Origin: Nocardioides aquaticus
GTDB lineage: Bacteria > Actinomycetota > Actinomycetes > Propionibacteriales > Nocardioidaceae
Direction of reading: 5' to 3'
Assembly (NCBI RefSeq): GCF_018459925.1
Contig: NZ_CP075371.1
Location: forward strand, 1,178,001-1,242,000
DNA length: 64,000 nt
Shown here piece by piece: positions 26,073-36,325 of the stretch (positions are counted from its first letter, which is position 1; the number at the start of each line of letters is the position of its first letter). The notes under the pieces are model-generated. The model saw only the letters and a list, made by a program, of their open reading frames with translations, did no database searches and was not told the DNA's origin. The position numbers and the translations under genes were made by a program.

Positions 26073-27704
26073 GTGCCGACCCGCTTCTTCGACGACCCCG
26101 ACCAGACCGTCCCGCAGATGCTCGAGGCGCTGGCCCGGACCCGCCCGGTGCGGGTGAGCGGGGCCGGCTCGGGCGTGATGGCGGTGGTCCGCGCCGACCT
26201 CGACCCCCGCCAGGTGGCGGTCGTCTCGGGTGGAGGGTCGGGCCACGAGCCGGCCCACGCCGGGCTGGTGGGGGAGGGCCTGCTGGCCGCCGCGGTCTGC
26301 GGGGACTTCTTCGCCTCCCCGTCGGTCGAGGCGGTGCTGAGCGTGGTGCGCGAGGTCACCGGGCCGGCCGGCTGCCTGCTGGTGGTCAAGAACTACACCG
26401 GTGACCGGCTCAACTTCGGACTCGCCGCGGAACGGGCGCGCGCCGAGGGCCTCGAGGTCGAGGTGGTCGTGGTCGCCGACGACGTGGCCCTGCCCGACAA
26501 CCCCCAGCCGCGCGGGCTGGCCGGCACCGTCCTGGTCCACAAGGTCGCCGGCCACCACGCCCGGCGGGGCGCGGACCTGGCGACCGTCGCCGCGGCGGCC
26601 CGGCGTACGGCCGGGGACTGCCTGACCCTCAGCCTGGCCCTGTCCTCCGCCCTGCTGCCGGGCCAGTCCGGCGAGCGCCGCAGCGCCGAGCTGGGCCTGG
26701 GGATCCACAACGAGACCGGCGCGCGGGACGTCGACCCGTCGGGCGCGGACGACGCGGTCGGGCTCGTGCTGGACGCGCTGCTGCCCGTCGTCGACGAGCG
26801 GCACGGCGCGGACGCCCCGCTGGTGGTGCTCCTCAACGACACCGGCGGCTGCACCACGCAGGAGCTGGCGGTGCTGGCCACCGACGTGCTCCGCGCCCTC
26901 GGCCGGCGGGCCCGGCTGCTCGTCGGGCCGGCGCCGCTGATGACGTCGGTCGACATGCACGGCTTCTCGCTGACCCTGCTGCCCTACGACGACGAGCTCG
27001 CCGCCGCGCTGCTCGAGCCGGTGGTGCCCGCCGACTGGCCGGGCGCCTCGCCGGTGGCGGAGCCGGTCACGTTCGCGCCGCAGCACTCGGCCGAGCCCGA
27101 CTGGGGCGCGGGGGAGCGGGACGAGGCCGTCGGGACCGGCCTGCGGGCCGCCGCCACCGCGCTGCTCGACGCCCGGGAGCGGCTCGACGAGCTCGACGCC
27201 GCCGTCGGCGACGGTGACGCGGGCGCCACGATCGGACGGGGCGCGCGGGCGGTCGCCGAGGCGCTGGACGCGGACCGGCTCTCGACCGGGAGCCCCGCGC
27301 TCCTGTGCCGCGAGCTGGCGGCGCTGGTCGAGCAGAGCATGGGCGGCTCGTCGGGCGTGGTGCTGTCGATCCTGCTGACCGCGACCGCGGGCGGGCTGGA
27401 GGACGGCGACGACGTGACCGCGGCCCTGCGCGCCGGCCTCGAGCGGGTGCGGGTGCACGGCGACGCCGAGGTGGGCGGACGGACCATGGTCGACGCGCTG
27501 TCCCCGGCGACCGACGCGCTGCCCGAGGGCCTCGACGCCGCGGCCCGCGCCGCCCGGGAGGGCGCGGACGGGACCGCCGAGGTGACCACCACCGGCGTGG
27601 GCCGCTCGAGCTACCTGCGCGCCGAGGTGCTGCGCGGCGTCGTCGACCCCGGCGCCGAGGCCGTCGCCACCGGCCTCGAGGCCTGGGCGGCGTCCCGGGG
27701 CTGA
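26073..27704 (+). CDS. Dihydroxyacetone kinase, fused DhaK-DhaL (ATP-dependent type)
   Basis: Phosphorylates dihydroxyacetone (or glyceraldehyde) with ATP; 543 residues. DhaK domain: [19 protein letters not shown] (about 50-68) and the substrate-binding His212 in GIHNETG. DhaL domain (about 350-543): [18 protein letters not shown] with the Mg-binding aspartates and [18 protein letters not shown] fusion without a DhaM phosphotransfer subunit is the ATP-using form. GTG 26073 behind AAGGGAG. Its place between purH and folD has no obvious pathway logic and it may simply share the purH transcript. Confidence 0.92.
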   Translation: MPTRFFDDPDQTVPQMLEALARTRPVRVSGAGSGVMAVVRADLDPRQVAVVSGGGSGHEPAHAGLVGEGLLAAAVCGDFFASPSVEAVLSVVREVTGPAGCLLVVKNYTGDRLNFGLAAERARAEGLEVEVVVVADDVALPDNPQPRGLAGTVLVHKVAGHHARRGADLATVAAAARRTAGDCLTLSLALSSALLPGQSGERRSAELGLGIHNETGARDVDPSGADDAVGLVLDALLPVVDERHGADAPLVVLLNDTGGCTTQELAVLATDVLRALGRRARLLVGPAPLMTSVDMHGFSLTLLPYDDELAAALLEPVVPADWPGASPVAEPVTFAPQHSAEPDWGAGERDEAVGTGLRAAATALLDARERLDELDAAVGDGDAGATIGRGARAVAEALDADRLSTGSPALLCRELAALVEQSMGGSSGVVLSILLTATAGGLEDGDDVTAALRAGLERVRVHGDAEVGGRTMVDALSPATDALPEGLDAAARAAREGADGTAEVTTTGVGRSSYLRAEVLRGVVDPGAEAVATGLEAWAASRG

Positions 27705-27735
27705 GCGGCCGGGACCGGGTGGCAGACTCCCACCC

Positions 27736-28605
27736 GTGACTGCGCAGACGCTGGACGGCACCGCCACGCTCAAGGCCATCAAGGCCGAGCTCACGACCCG
27801 GGTGGAGGCGCTCCGCGCCGCGGGCGTCGTGCCCGGCCTGGGCACGGTGCTGGTCGGCGACGACCCCGGGTCGCACTGGTACGTCGGCGCCAAGCACAAG
27901 GACTGCGCCGAGATCGGGATCGAGTCGCTGCGCGTCGACCTCCCCGCGAGCGCCACCCAGGCCGAGGTCGAGGCGGAGATCGACCGCCTCAACGCCGACC
28001 CCGCCTGCACCGGTTTCCTGGTCCAGCAGCCCACCGGTCTCGACGAGTACGCCCTGCTCTCCCGCGTCGACCCCGACAAGGACGTCGACGGCCTGCACCC
28101 GGTGAACCTCGGCCGGCTGGTGCTGGGCGAGCGGGGCTCGCTGCCCTGCACCCCGGTCGGCGTGATCGAGCTGCTGCGCCGGCACGGCGTGGAGCTGCGC
28201 GGTGCCGAGGTCTGCGTGGTCGGACGCGGGCTGACCGTCGGCCGTCCGCTCGGGCTGCTGCTCACGCGCCGCAGCGAGAACGCCACCACCACGCTGTGCC
28301 ACACCGGCACCCGGGACCTCGCCAAGCACGTCCGCGAGGCAGACGTGGTCGTCGCCGCCGCCGGCGTGCCGGGGATCATCACCGCGGCGATGGTGAAGCC
28401 GGGTGCGGCCGTGCTCGACGTCGGCGTGTCCCGCGTCGACGGCAAGATCGCCGGCGACGTCGCCCCCGACGTCTGGGACGTGGCCGGGTGGGTCTCGCCC
28501 AACCCGGGCGGGGTCGGGCCGATGACCCGGGCGATGCTGCTCAGCAACGTCGTCGAGATCGCCGAGCGGGCGGCCGGGACCGGCCCGGGCGCCGCCGGCT
28601 CGTGA
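27736..28605 (+). CDS. folD: Methylenetetrahydrofolate dehydrogenase / cyclohydrolase
   Basis: Converts 5,10-methylene-THF to 10-formyl-THF, the donor used by PurN and PurH; 289 residues. Catalytic Lys in [17 protein letters not shown] (about 42-58), LVQQPTG near 95, [25 protein letters not shown] (about 137-150) and the NADP-binding [16 protein letters not shown] (about 158-173) are all present; the usual VVGRSxxVG serine is replaced by Gly. GTG 27736. It overlaps the next gene by 4 bp (GTGA), so the two are translationally coupled. Confidence 0.96.
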   Translation: MTAQTLDGTATLKAIKAELTTRVEALRAAGVVPGLGTVLVGDDPGSHWYVGAKHKDCAEIGIESLRVDLPASATQAEVEAEIDRLNADPACTGFLVQQPTGLDEYALLSRVDPDKDVDGLHPVNLGRLVLGERGSLPCTPVGVIELLRRHGVELRGAEVCVVGRGLTVGRPLGLLLTRRSENATTTLCHTGTRDLAKHVREADVVVAAAGVPGIITAAMVKPGAAVLDVGVSRVDGKIAGDVAPDVWDVAGWVSPNPGGVGPMTRAMLLSNVVEIAERAAGTGPGAAGS

Positions 28606-28898
28606 ACGAGCCGCTCGAGGACCGCCGGCACCCCTCCACCATCGGCGGGGCGCTCTACCTCCTCGTCCTCGCGGTGGTGGCCGCCGGCCTGGGCCTGACC
28701 CTGTCGGACTGGCGCCTGGGCATCAAGGTCGTCGCCGGCGCGCTGTCCGGCGCGGCCCTGGCCCGCCTCGTGCTGCCCCGGCGTGACGCCGGCATGCTGG
28801 CCGTGCGGCACCGGTTCACCGACGTGTCGGTCCTGGTCGGCGTCTCGGTCGCGCTGTGGGTGCTGGCCGACACGATCCCGAACCAGCCCGGCACCTGA
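28602..28898 (+). CDS. DUF3017 domain membrane protein
   Basis: 98 residues with three predicted helices (about 14-33, 40-58, 72-92); begins [20 protein letters not shown] and contains [24 protein letters not shown] and [12 protein letters not shown]. This small family is conserved in actinobacteria, usually next to folD as here; the function is unknown. GTG 28602 overlaps the folD stop. The transcript ends at a GC repeat tract and a hairpin. Confidence 0.87.
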   Translation: MNEPLEDRRHPSTIGGALYLLVLAVVAAGLGLTLSDWRLGIKVVAGALSGAALARLVLPRRDAGMLAVRHRFTDVSVLVGVSVALWVLADTIPNQPGT

Positions 28899-28903
28899 CG
28901 GCC

Positions 28904-28980
28904 GCCGCCCCGCCGCCCCGCCGCCCCGCCGCCCCGCCGCCCCGCCGCCCCGCCGCCCCGCCGCCCCGCCGCCCCGCCGC
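28904..28980. repeat. 8-bp microsatellite, GCCGCCCC x 9.6
   Basis: Nine uninterrupted copies of GCCGCCCC (28904-28975) plus five bases, all identical. It begins 6 bp after the DUF3017 stop and runs directly into the terminator hairpin. Repeats of this purity are usually slippage-prone and vary between strains. Confidence 0.95.
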
Positions 28981-29051
28981 TGTAACGCTCTGTTACTCCA
29001 CCTGGTGCAGCGTCGTGGCGCCGACCCAGACGAAGTAACACAGCGTTACAG
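28980..29051. terminator. Bidirectional terminator between DUF3017 gene and mdh
   Basis: 18-bp arms (28980-28997 and 29034-29051) with a single mismatch, each beginning CTGTAACGCT, around a 36-nt loop that carries CACCTGGTG (28999-29007). The arms are strikingly AT-rich for this genome. Confidence 0.7.
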
Positions 29052-29153
29052 CCCGACCTGGGCTGGCGGACTCGGCCGCGGAGCCGCGCCCGGGACGCGG
29101 ACGGGCCCCGGGTGCAGGTGCGCCCGGGGCCCGTCGTACGGACGTGCTCGCGC

Positions 29154-30137
29154 TCAGATGAGGCCGAGCTCGGTGACCGTGGCGCGCTCCTCGGACAGCT
29201 CGGCGGTCGAGGCGTCGATCCGGCCGCGGGAGAAGTCGTCGATCTCCAGGCCCTGGACGATCTCCCAGTCGCCGTCCTTCGTGGTGACCGGGAACGACGA
29301 CACGATGCCCTCGGGGACCCCGTAGGAGCCGTCGGAGAGCACGGCCATCGAGACCCAGTCGTCCTTCGCGGAGCCGAACAGCCAGTCGCGGGCGGCGTCG
29401 ATGGTCGCCGACGCTGCCGAGGCGGCCGAGGACGAGCCGCGGGCCTCGATGATCGCGGCGCCGCGCTTGGCGACGGTGGGGATGAAGTCGTCCTCGAGCC
29501 AGCGCTGGTCGCCGACGACCTCGGCGGCGTTCCGGCCGCCGACCTCGGCGTGGAAGAGGTCGGGGTACTGGGTGGCGGAGTGGTTGCCCCAGATCGTCAT
29601 CCTGGTGATGTCGGTGACCGGGGCGCCGGTCTTCGCGGCGAGCTGCGAGATGGCCCGGTTGTGGTCGAGCCGGGTCAGCGCCGAGAAGCGGTCGGTCGGG
29701 ATGTCGGGGGCGTTGCTGAGCGCGATCAGCGCGTTGGTGTTGGCGGGGTTGCCGGTCACGCCGATGCGGACGTCGTCGGCCGCGACCTTGTTCAGGGCCT
29801 TGCCCTGCGCGGTGAAGATCGCGCCGTTGGCCTCGAGCAGGTCGCCGCGCTCCATGCCGGGTCCGCGGGGGCGGGCGCCGACGAGCAGGGCGAGGTTGAC
29901 GCCGTCGAAGACCTTCTCGGCGTCGTCGCCGATCTCGACGCCGGCCAGGGTCGGGAAGGCGCAGTCGTCGAGCTCCATGACGACGCCCTCGAGCGCCTTC
30001 AGCGCGGGCGTGATCTCGAGCAGGCGCAGCTCCACGGGCCGGTCGCCCAGCGCTCCGCTGGCGAGGCGGAAGAGCAGGCTGTAGCCGATCTGACCGGCGG
30101 CACCGGTGACGGCGACCTTCAACGGGGTAGAGCTCAC
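29154..30137 (-). CDS. mdh: Malate dehydrogenase (NAD-dependent)
   Basis: Oxidises malate to oxaloacetate in the TCA cycle; 327 residues. [22 protein letters not shown] (7-28) binds [24 protein letters not shown] is the mobile loop with substrate-binding arginines; [12 protein letters not shown], the Asp-Arg in TRLDHNRA and the catalytic His in [13 protein letters not shown] follow. This is the longer cytosolic-type MDH usual in actinobacteria. GTG 30135-30137 behind AAGGAG (complement at 30143-30148). It is divergent from icd, so 208 bp hold both promoters. Confidence 0.97.
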   Translation of the reverse strand: MSSTPLKVAVTGAAGQIGYSLLFRLASGALGDRPVELRLLEITPALKALEGVVMELDDCAFPTLAGVEIGDDAEKVFDGVNLALLVGARPRGPGMERGDLLEANGAIFTAQGKALNKVAADDVRIGVTGNPANTNALIALSNAPDIPTDRFSALTRLDHNRAISQLAAKTGAPVTDITRMTIWGNHSATQYPDLFHAEVGGRNAAEVVGDQRWLEDDFIPTVAKRGAAIIEARGSSSAASAASATIDAARDWLFGSAKDDWVSMAVLSDGSYGVPEGIVSSFPVTTKDGDWEIVQGLEIDDFSRGRIDASTAELSEERATVTELGLI

Positions 30138-30286
30138 GGGGACTCCTTCGAGACGGGTTCTGGACTCGTGCGGACGGGACGTCGCGACGCTAGCAGCGCC
30201 GCGCCCGCGCGCGGCTCCCACCCGCGAGCGTCGTTGCCGGGCCCGCCGCGCGGGTGACACGCTGGCCGGGCAGTCCCGTCAGGTAT

Positions 30287-30298
30287 CTTGACGTCAAG
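30287..30298. promoter_or_regulatory. Perfect 12-bp palindrome CTTGACGTCAAG upstream of icd
   Basis: CTTGACGTCAAG in a locally AT-rich stretch, 48 bp before the icd ATG in the mdh-icd divergent region. Size, symmetry and position fit a repressor or activator site; the cognate regulator is not identifiable here. A TTGAC -35-like sequence is embedded in it. Confidence 0.5.
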
Positions 30299-30345
30299 TT
30301 ACTTTCCGCACGTCCGCCCCGCAGCCGAGCAGGAGTCGTTGCCCC

Positions 30346-32568
30346 ATGGCCGAGAAGCCCGCCACGATCGTCTACACCCACACCGACGAGGCGCCGCTGC
30401 TGGCGACGTACTCGCTCCTGCCGATCGTCGAGGCGTACGCCGCCAAGGCCGGCGTGGAGGTCGAGACCCGCGACATCTCCCTGGCCGGGCGGATCCTCGC
30501 GCAGTTCCCCGACCGCCTCACCGAGGAGCAGCGCGTCGAGGACGCGCTGGCCGAGCTGGGCGCGCTGGCCACACAGCCCGAGGCCAACATCATCAAGCTG
30601 CCCAACATCTCCGCCTCCGTCCCGCAGCTCAAGGCCGCGATCAAGGAGCTGCAGGGGCAGGGCTTCGACCTCCCGGCCTACCCCGAGAACCCGCAGTCGG
30701 AGGAGGACAAGGAGGTCCGTGCCCGCTACGACAAGGTCAAGGGCTCCGCGGTCAACCCGGTCCTGCGTGAGGGCAACTCCGACCGGCGCGCGCCGGCCTC
30801 GGTGAAGGGCTACGCCAAGAAGTACCCCCACTCGATGGGCGCCTGGTCCGCCGACTCCCGCACCAACGTCGCCACGATGGGCAAGGACGACTTCTTCGAC
30901 AACGAGAAGTCGGTCGTGATCGAGGGCGAGGACACGCTCTCGATCGTGCACGTCGCGACCGACGGCACCGAGACCGTGCTCCGGGAGTCCGTGCCGGTGC
31001 TGCCCGGCGAGGTCGTGGACGCCACCTTCATGAACGTCGCGGCCCTGCGCCGCTTCCTGACCGAGCAGATCGCCCGCGCCAAGGCCGAGGACGTGCTGTT
31101 CTCGGTGCACCTCAAGGCCACGATGATGAAGGTCTCCGACCCGATCATCTTCGGCCACGCCGTGCAGGCGTTCTTCCCGACGCTCTTCGAGCAGTACGGC
31201 CCGCAGCTGCGCGAGGCCGGCATCTCGCCCAACGACGGGCTCGGTGCGCTGCTGTCCGCGGTCGGCGACCTCCCCGACGGCGAGGCGATCAAGGCCTCGG
31301 TCGAGCAGGGCCTGGCCGACGGCCCGGCGATGGCGATGGTGGACGACCGCAAGGGCATCACCAACCTGCACGTGCCCTCGGACGTCATCATCGACGCCTC
31401 GATGCCGGCGATGATCCGCACCTCGGGCCACATGTGGAACCCGGCCGGGGAGGAGCAGGACTGCCTCGCGGTCATCCCGGACTCCTCCTACGCCAGCGTC
31501 TACCAGACCGTGATCGACGACTGCCGCGCCCACGGCGCCTTCGACCCCTCGACCATGGGCTCGGTGCCCAACGTCGGGCTGATGGCGAAGGCGGCCGAGG
31601 AGTACGGCTCCCACGACAAGACCTTCGAGGTCCCCGCGGCCGGCCAGGTCCGCGTCGTCTCCTCCGACGGCACCGTGCTGCTCGAGCACGACGTCGAGCC
31701 CGGTGACGTCTGGCGCGCGTGCCAGACCAAGGACGAGCCGATCCGCGACTGGGTCAAGCTGGCCGTCACCCGCGCCCGCGCCAGCGGGTCCCCGGCGATC
31801 TTCTGGCTCGACGAGGCCCGCGCGCACGACGCCAACCTGATCGCGAAGGTGAAGCAGTACCTGCCCGAGCACGACACCGACGGGCTCACGATCGAGATCA
31901 TGACGCCGGCCGACGCGACGGCGTACTCGCTCGAGCGGATCCGCCGCGGCGAGGACACCATCTCGGTGACCGGCAACGTGCTGCGCGACTACAACACCGA
32001 CCTGTTCCCCATCCTCGAGGTCGGCACCTCGGCCAAGATGCTCTCGATCGTGCCGCTGATGAACGGCGGCGGCCTCTTCGAGACCGGTGCCGGCGGGTCG
32101 GCGCCCAAGCACGTGCAGCAGCTGATCCAGGAGAACTACCTGCGCTGGGACAGCCTGGGCGAGTTCTTCGCCCTCGCCGCCTCCTTCGAGCACCTCGCCG
32201 GCTACGCCGACAACCCGCGCGCGCAGGTGCTCGCCGACACCCTGGACCGGGCGACGGCGACCTTCCTCGAGGAGGACCGGTCCCCGAGCCGCAAGGTCGG
32301 CGGCCTCGACAACCGCGGCTCGCACTTCTACCTCGCGCTCTACTGGGCCCGCGAGCTGGCGGCGCAGGACGACGACGCCGAGCTGGCCGCCGACTTCGCC
32401 GCCCTGGCCGAGCGCCTGGGCGCGCACGAGCAGACGATCGTCGACGAGCTCGCCGCGGTGCAGGGCAGCCCGGCCGACGTCGGCGGCTACTTCCGCCCCG
32501 ACGACGCGAAGGCGGACGCGGTCATGCGCCCGTCGGCGACGCTGAACGAGGACCTCGCCTCCCTCTGA
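30346..32568 (+). CDS. icd: NADP-dependent isocitrate dehydrogenase, monomeric type
   Basis: Oxidative decarboxylation of isocitrate to 2-oxoglutarate with NADPH production; 740 residues, the length of the monomeric IDH-II class and nearly twice that of dimeric Icd. Family segments: [20 protein letters not shown] (8-27), [15 protein letters not shown] [20 protein letters not shown] near 142, [22 protein letters not shown], and [19 protein letters not shown] near 580. ATG 30346. A palindrome lies upstream and a hairpin downstream; it is probably transcribed alone. It is a main NADPH source alongside zwf. Confidence 0.97.
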   Translation: MAEKPATIVYTHTDEAPLLATYSLLPIVEAYAAKAGVEVETRDISLAGRILAQFPDRLTEEQRVEDALAELGALATQPEANIIKLPNISASVPQLKAAIKELQGQGFDLPAYPENPQSEEDKEVRARYDKVKGSAVNPVLREGNSDRRAPASVKGYAKKYPHSMGAWSADSRTNVATMGKDDFFDNEKSVVIEGEDTLSIVHVATDGTETVLRESVPVLPGEVVDATFMNVAALRRFLTEQIARAKAEDVLFSVHLKATMMKVSDPIIFGHAVQAFFPTLFEQYGPQLREAGISPNDGLGALLSAVGDLPDGEAIKASVEQGLADGPAMAMVDDRKGITNLHVPSDVIIDASMPAMIRTSGHMWNPAGEEQDCLAVIPDSSYASVYQTVIDDCRAHGAFDPSTMGSVPNVGLMAKAAEEYGSHDKTFEVPAAGQVRVVSSDGTVLLEHDVEPGDVWRACQTKDEPIRDWVKLAVTRARASGSPAIFWLDEARAHDANLIAKVKQYLPEHDTDGLTIEIMTPADATAYSLERIRRGEDTISVTGNVLRDYNTDLFPILEVGTSAKMLSIVPLMNGGGLFETGAGGSAPKHVQQLIQENYLRWDSLGEFFALAASFEHLAGYADNPRAQVLADTLDRATATFLEEDRSPSRKVGGLDNRGSHFYLALYWARELAAQDDDAELAADFAALAERLGAHEQTIVDELAAVQGSPADVGGYFRPDDAKADAVMRPSATLNEDLASL

Positions 32569-32583
32569 GCCGGCAGCACCCTC

Positions 32584-32621
32584 CCGCAGGGCCGTCACCG
32601 TGACCGGTGGCGGCCCTGCGG
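32584..32621 (+). terminator. Terminator after icd
   Basis: 11-bp perfect stem CCGCAGGGCCG (32584-32594) with CGGCCCTGCGG (32611-32621), 16-nt loop with further internal pairing, 16 bp after the icd stop. Confidence 0.75.
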
Positions 32622-32675
32622 TCGTCCCGGGCCGTCCTGCGACCCCGGGGGGATGGACGAGCCGGGGCGGATGTG

Positions 32676-32689
32676 GTCGAGTACTCGAC
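32676..32689. promoter_or_regulatory. Perfect 14-bp palindrome upstream of the lactate permease gene
   Basis: GTCGAGTACTCGAC, 68 bp before the permease GTG. A candidate operator, for example for a GntR-type lactate regulator, though no regulator gene adjoins and the assignment is inference from position only. Confidence 0.45.
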
Positions 32690-32756
32690 GACGTGACCGC
32701 GACCACACCGTGGGTGGCCCGGGCGACACGTCCACCGGAGCACTCGAGGAGCCCCC

Positions 32757-34451
32757 GTGTTCGAGCAGGACTTCGACCCCGTCAGCGGGTCCCTGGCGTT
32801 GTCGTCGATCTTCGCGGCCCTGCCGCTGCTGACCGTCTTCGTCCTCCTGGGCGTGCTGCGGATGAAGGCGCAGTGGGCCTCCCTGATCGCGCTGGCGGTC
32901 TCGATCGGGGTCGCGGTCCTGGTCTACTCGATGCCCGTCGGGATGGCCCTGTCCGCGGCCGCGGAGGGCGCGGTGTTCGGGCTCTTCCCGATCATGTGGA
33001 TCGTGGTGAACGCCATCTGGGTCTACAACATGACCGTCACCACCGGGCACTTCGACGTGCTGCGCCGCTCCTTCGGCACGGTCTCCGACGACCAGCGGAT
33101 CCAGGCGATCATCATCGCGTTCTGCTTCGGTGCGCTGCTCGAGGCGCTGGCCGGCTTCGGGACCCCGGTGGCGATCAGCTCGGTGATGCTGATGGCGCTC
33201 GGCTTCCACCCGGTCAAGGCCGCGGTCGTCTCCCTGGTCGCCAACACCGCGCCCGTCGCCTTCGGCGCGATCGCGGTCCCGATCACCACCCTGGCCGCGA
33301 TCACCGGCATCCCGGCCGACGAGCTCGGCGCCATGGTGGGTCGCCAGACGCCGGTCCTGGCCCTGTTCGTCCCGCTGGTGCTGGTCTTCCTCGTCGACGG
33401 TCGCCGGGGGGTCCGGCAGATGTGGCTCCCGGCCCTGGTCTGCGGCTCCGCCTTCGCCGTGGGCCAGTTCCTGGCCTCCAACTACTTCTCGGTCGAGCTG
33501 ACCGACATCGTGGCCGCCCTGGTCGCCGCCGGCGCCGTCGTCCTGCTGCTGCGGGTGTGGACCCCGTCCTTCGAGCTGACCGCCGAGCGGATGGACGAGG
33601 AGGAGGCGCAGCACCGGGTGGCCGAGGCCAGCGGCAACGCCCCCTCGGGCGGCACGGCCGGCGGGGGTGGCACGGGCACCACCACCACCAGGGCTCCGGT
33701 CGCCGACAGCGGCGTCGAGGTGCTCAAGGCGTACGCGCCGTACCTCGCGATCATCGTCATCTTCACCCTGGCCCAGGTCCCGTTCCTCAAGGACGCCCTG
33801 GCCGCCGGCACCGTCACCTTCCCGTGGCCCGGTCTGGACATCGTCAACCCGGACACCGGCGAGGCCCCGTCGGCGACGACCTTCGCCTTCGCGTGGCTGC
33901 CCTCGGCGGGCACGCTGCTGCTGTTCGCCGGGCTGGTCACGATGCTGGTGCTCAAGGTGGCGCCGTCCGCCGCGGTCAAGGCGTACGCGGGCACCCTGGA
34001 CCAGCTGAAGTGGGCGATCCTGACCGTGGCGTCGGTGCTCGCGCTGGCCTACGTCATGAACTTCTCCGGCCAGACGATCACGATCGGCATGTGGATCGCC
34101 GGCACCGGGACGTTCTTCGCCTTCCTCTCACCGGTCCTGGGCTGGCTCGGCGTCGCGGTGACCGGGTCGGACACCTCCGCCAACGCGCTGTTCGGGACGC
34201 TGCAGGTCACCGCCGCCCAGTCGGCGGGGCTCGACCCGACCCTGCTGGCCTCGGCGAACACCTCCGGCGGCGTGCTCGGCAAGATGATCTCCCCCCAGAA
34301 CCTGGCCATCGCCGCGGCCGCGACCGGCCTGGCCGGCAAGGAGGGCGACCTGTTCCGCAAGGTGCTCGGCTGGAGCCTGGGGTTCCTGCTGGTCATGTGC
34401 GTGCTGGTCTACCTGCAGTCCACGTCCGTGCTCGGCTGGATGGTGCCCTGA
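32757..34451 (+). CDS. L-lactate permease (LctP/LldP family)
   Basis: Proton-coupled lactate (or glycolate) uptake in the plasma membrane; 564 residues with about 13-14 helices. Characteristic segments: FPIMWIVVNAIWVYNMTVTTGHFDVLRRS (two parts near 80-108), FCFGALLEALAGFGTPVAI near 122, LVANTAPVAFGAIAVPI near 160, and the C-terminal GSDTSANALFGTLQVTAA and SANTSGGVLGKMISPQNLAIA. A hydrophilic Gly/Thr-rich loop at about 295-320 is low complexity. GTG 32757 behind GAGGAG. No lactate dehydrogenase genes are adjacent. A palindrome upstream suggests its own regulation. Confidence 0.94.
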   Translation: MFEQDFDPVSGSLALSSIFAALPLLTVFVLLGVLRMKAQWASLIALAVSIGVAVLVYSMPVGMALSAAAEGAVFGLFPIMWIVVNAIWVYNMTVTTGHFDVLRRSFGTVSDDQRIQAIIIAFCFGALLEALAGFGTPVAISSVMLMALGFHPVKAAVVSLVANTAPVAFGAIAVPITTLAAITGIPADELGAMVGRQTPVLALFVPLVLVFLVDGRRGVRQMWLPALVCGSAFAVGQFLASNYFSVELTDIVAALVAAGAVVLLLRVWTPSFELTAERMDEEEAQHRVAEASGNAPSGGTAGGGGTGTTTTRAPVADSGVEVLKAYAPYLAIIVIFTLAQVPFLKDALAAGTVTFPWPGLDIVNPDTGEAPSATTFAFAWLPSAGTLLLFAGLVTMLVLKVAPSAAVKAYAGTLDQLKWAILTVASVLALAYVMNFSGQTITIGMWIAGTGTFFAFLSPVLGWLGVAVTGSDTSANALFGTLQVTAAQSAGLDPTLLASANTSGGVLGKMISPQNLAIAAAATGLAGKEGDLFRKVLGWSLGFLLVMCVLVYLQSTSVLGWMVP

Positions 34452-34491
34452 CCGGGCACGCGCCGGGGCACCTGTCGGAGCACCTGCCGGG

Positions 34492-34516
34492 GCGGGTGTG
34501 CCAACGTCACACCCGC
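34492..34516. terminator. Hairpin after the lactate permease gene
   Basis: 9-bp perfect stem GCGGGTGTG (34492-34500) with CACACCCGC (34508-34516) and a 7-nt loop, 41 bp after the stop. It could also be an operator, since the MFS -10 lies 31 bp further on. Confidence 0.5.
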
Positions 34517-34546
34517 GTCGGGAACACGACGGTGCCGCGGGCGGGT

Positions 34547-34552
34547 TAGCGT
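34547..34552 (+). promoter_or_regulatory. Leaderless-type -10 box for the MFS gene
   Basis: TAGCGT 5 nt before GTG 34558. It supports the upstream GTG rather than the ATG at 34633 as the start. Confidence 0.45.
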
Positions 34553-34557
34553 CCATC

Positions 34558-35802
34558 GTGTCCTCCTCCACTGCCGCCGACCGCCCGGCCGCGGCACAGC
34601 ACGCCGTCCCGGGTGGCCCCGACGCCCCCGTGATGGCGGCGCGGGCCCCGCGCCTGGCCCTGCTCGCGCTCGCCCTGGGCGGCTTCACCATCGGCACGAC
34701 CGAGTTCATGACGATGGGCCTGCTGCCCGAGGTGGCCGCGGGCGTCGGGGTCTCCATCCCGACCGCCGGCCACCTGATCTCGGCCTACGCCCTCGGCGTC
34801 GTGGTCGGCGCACCCCTGCTGGCCGTCCTCGGGGCCCGGGCGCCGCGCCGGCGGCTGCTGCTGTGGCTGATGGGCGCCTACGCCGCGGGCAACGTGCTGT
34901 CGGCGGCCTCGGTGTCGATGGAGATGCTGACCGTCGCGCGGTTCCTCGACGGGCTGCCGCACGGGGCGTACTTCGGGGTCGCCAGCCTGGTCGCCGCCGA
35001 CCTCGCCCAGCCCGGGAAGGCCGGGCGCGCGGTCGCCCAGGTGATGCTGGGCCTGTCGGTGGCCAACGTCCTCGGCGTCCCGGCCGCGACCTGGTTGGGG
35101 CAGAACCTCGGCTGGCGGGCCGGTTTCGTGGCCGCCTCGGTGCTGGCCGTGCTCACCGTGCTCGCCGTCGCCGCGGTCGTCCCGGTCCGGGCCGGCAACC
35201 CCGACGCGCGCTGGCGCACCGAGCTGACCGCGCTGCGGGAGCCGCAGGTGCTGCTCGCGCTGCTGATCGGCGCGGCCGGCTTCGGCGGGATGTTCGCGGT
35301 CTACACCTACATCTCCCCGATCGCCACCGACGTCGCCGGGCTCGGCAGCGGCAGCGTCCCGCTGGTGATCCTGATGCTCGGCCTCGGCATGGTCGCCGGC
35401 ACGATCCTGGCCGGCCGGATGGCCGACTGGTCGGTGCCCGGGTCCCTGGTCGTCGGCAGCATCGGCATGGCCGCGGCGCTGCTGCTGTTCTTCGTCGTCT
35501 CGCCGTACGGCTGGTGGCTCGCGCCGGCGGCCTTCCTGGTCACCACCCTCGGATCGGTGCTGGTGGTCAACCTCCAGCTGCGCCTGATGCGGGTCGCCGG
35601 CGAGGCCGAGACCCTCGGCGCCGCGATGAACCACGCCTCGCTCAACGTCGCCAACGCGCTCGGTGCCTGGATCGGCGGTGCCGTGATCAGCGCGGGCCTG
35701 GGCTACCGGGCCCCCGCCCTGGCCGGGGTCGGCCTCTCGGTCGTCGGCCTGGTGGTCCTCGTGGTGGCGCTGCGCACCGACCGGGGCGCGCGGACGGCCT
35801 GA
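34558..35802 (+). CDS. MFS transporter, DHA1/AraJ-like
   Basis: Proton-driven major facilitator of the drug/sugar efflux type; 414 residues, 12 predicted helices. LALGGFTIGTTEFMTMGLLPEVAAG (two parts near 39-63) is the diagnostic TM1 of the AraJ/YdhP/SotB group, and GARAPRRRLLLWLMGAYAAGN carries the loop 2-3 motif. GTG 34558 gives a 25-residue polar N-tail; ATG 34633 would start just before TM1 and cannot be excluded. The substrate is unknown and no adjacent regulator is present. Confidence 0.9.
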   Translation: MSSSTAADRPAAAQHAVPGGPDAPVMAARAPRLALLALALGGFTIGTTEFMTMGLLPEVAAGVGVSIPTAGHLISAYALGVVVGAPLLAVLGARAPRRRLLLWLMGAYAAGNVLSAASVSMEMLTVARFLDGLPHGAYFGVASLVAADLAQPGKAGRAVAQVMLGLSVANVLGVPAATWLGQNLGWRAGFVAASVLAVLTVLAVAAVVPVRAGNPDARWRTELTALREPQVLLALLIGAAGFGGMFAVYTYISPIATDVAGLGSGSVPLVILMLGLGMVAGTILAGRMADWSVPGSLVVGSIGMAAALLLFFVVSPYGWWLAPAAFLVTTLGSVLVVNLQLRLMRVAGEAETLGAAMNHASLNVANALGAWIGGAVISAGLGYRAPALAGVGLSVVGLVVLVVALRTDRGARTA

Positions 35803-35870
35803 CCCGCCGGCGGGGCCGCTCCCCCCGAAGGGCCCTTGAGTGCGCCGCCCCCGGCTGGTCTGGTGGGGGC

Positions 35871-36325
35871 ATGAGCGACACCAGCATCTCCGCGACCCGC
35901 ACGATCGACGCCTCCGCCAAGGACGTGTTCGCCGTGCTCACCAACCCCCACCGTCACACCGAGCTCGACGGCTCCGGCTTCGTCCAGGGCCTCGACCGGG
36001 GCGACCGGATCGAGAAGAGCGGCCAGCAGTTCCGGATGAACATGTCCGGGGACCACATGGGTGGCGACTACCAGGTCGACAACCACGTCACCGGCTACGA
36101 CGAGAACCACCTGCTCGCCTGGCGCACCGCCCCCGCCGGCCAGGAGCCCCCGGGCTGGGAGTGGGTGTGGGAGCTGAAGTCCACCGGCTCCGACAGCGTC
36201 GAGGCCACCGTGACCTACGACTGGTCGGCGGTGACCGACAAGGAGCTGCTCAAGAAGCTCTCCTTCCCGCTGGTGCCCCAGGAGGCGCTCGAGACCTCCC
36301 TGGGCAACCTCGCCGCCGCGGTCCG

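Noticed and set aside
28904..28980. Tandem GCCGCCCC units considered as a CRISPR array
   Set aside because: No spacers, 8-bp unit, and no cas genes in the window.
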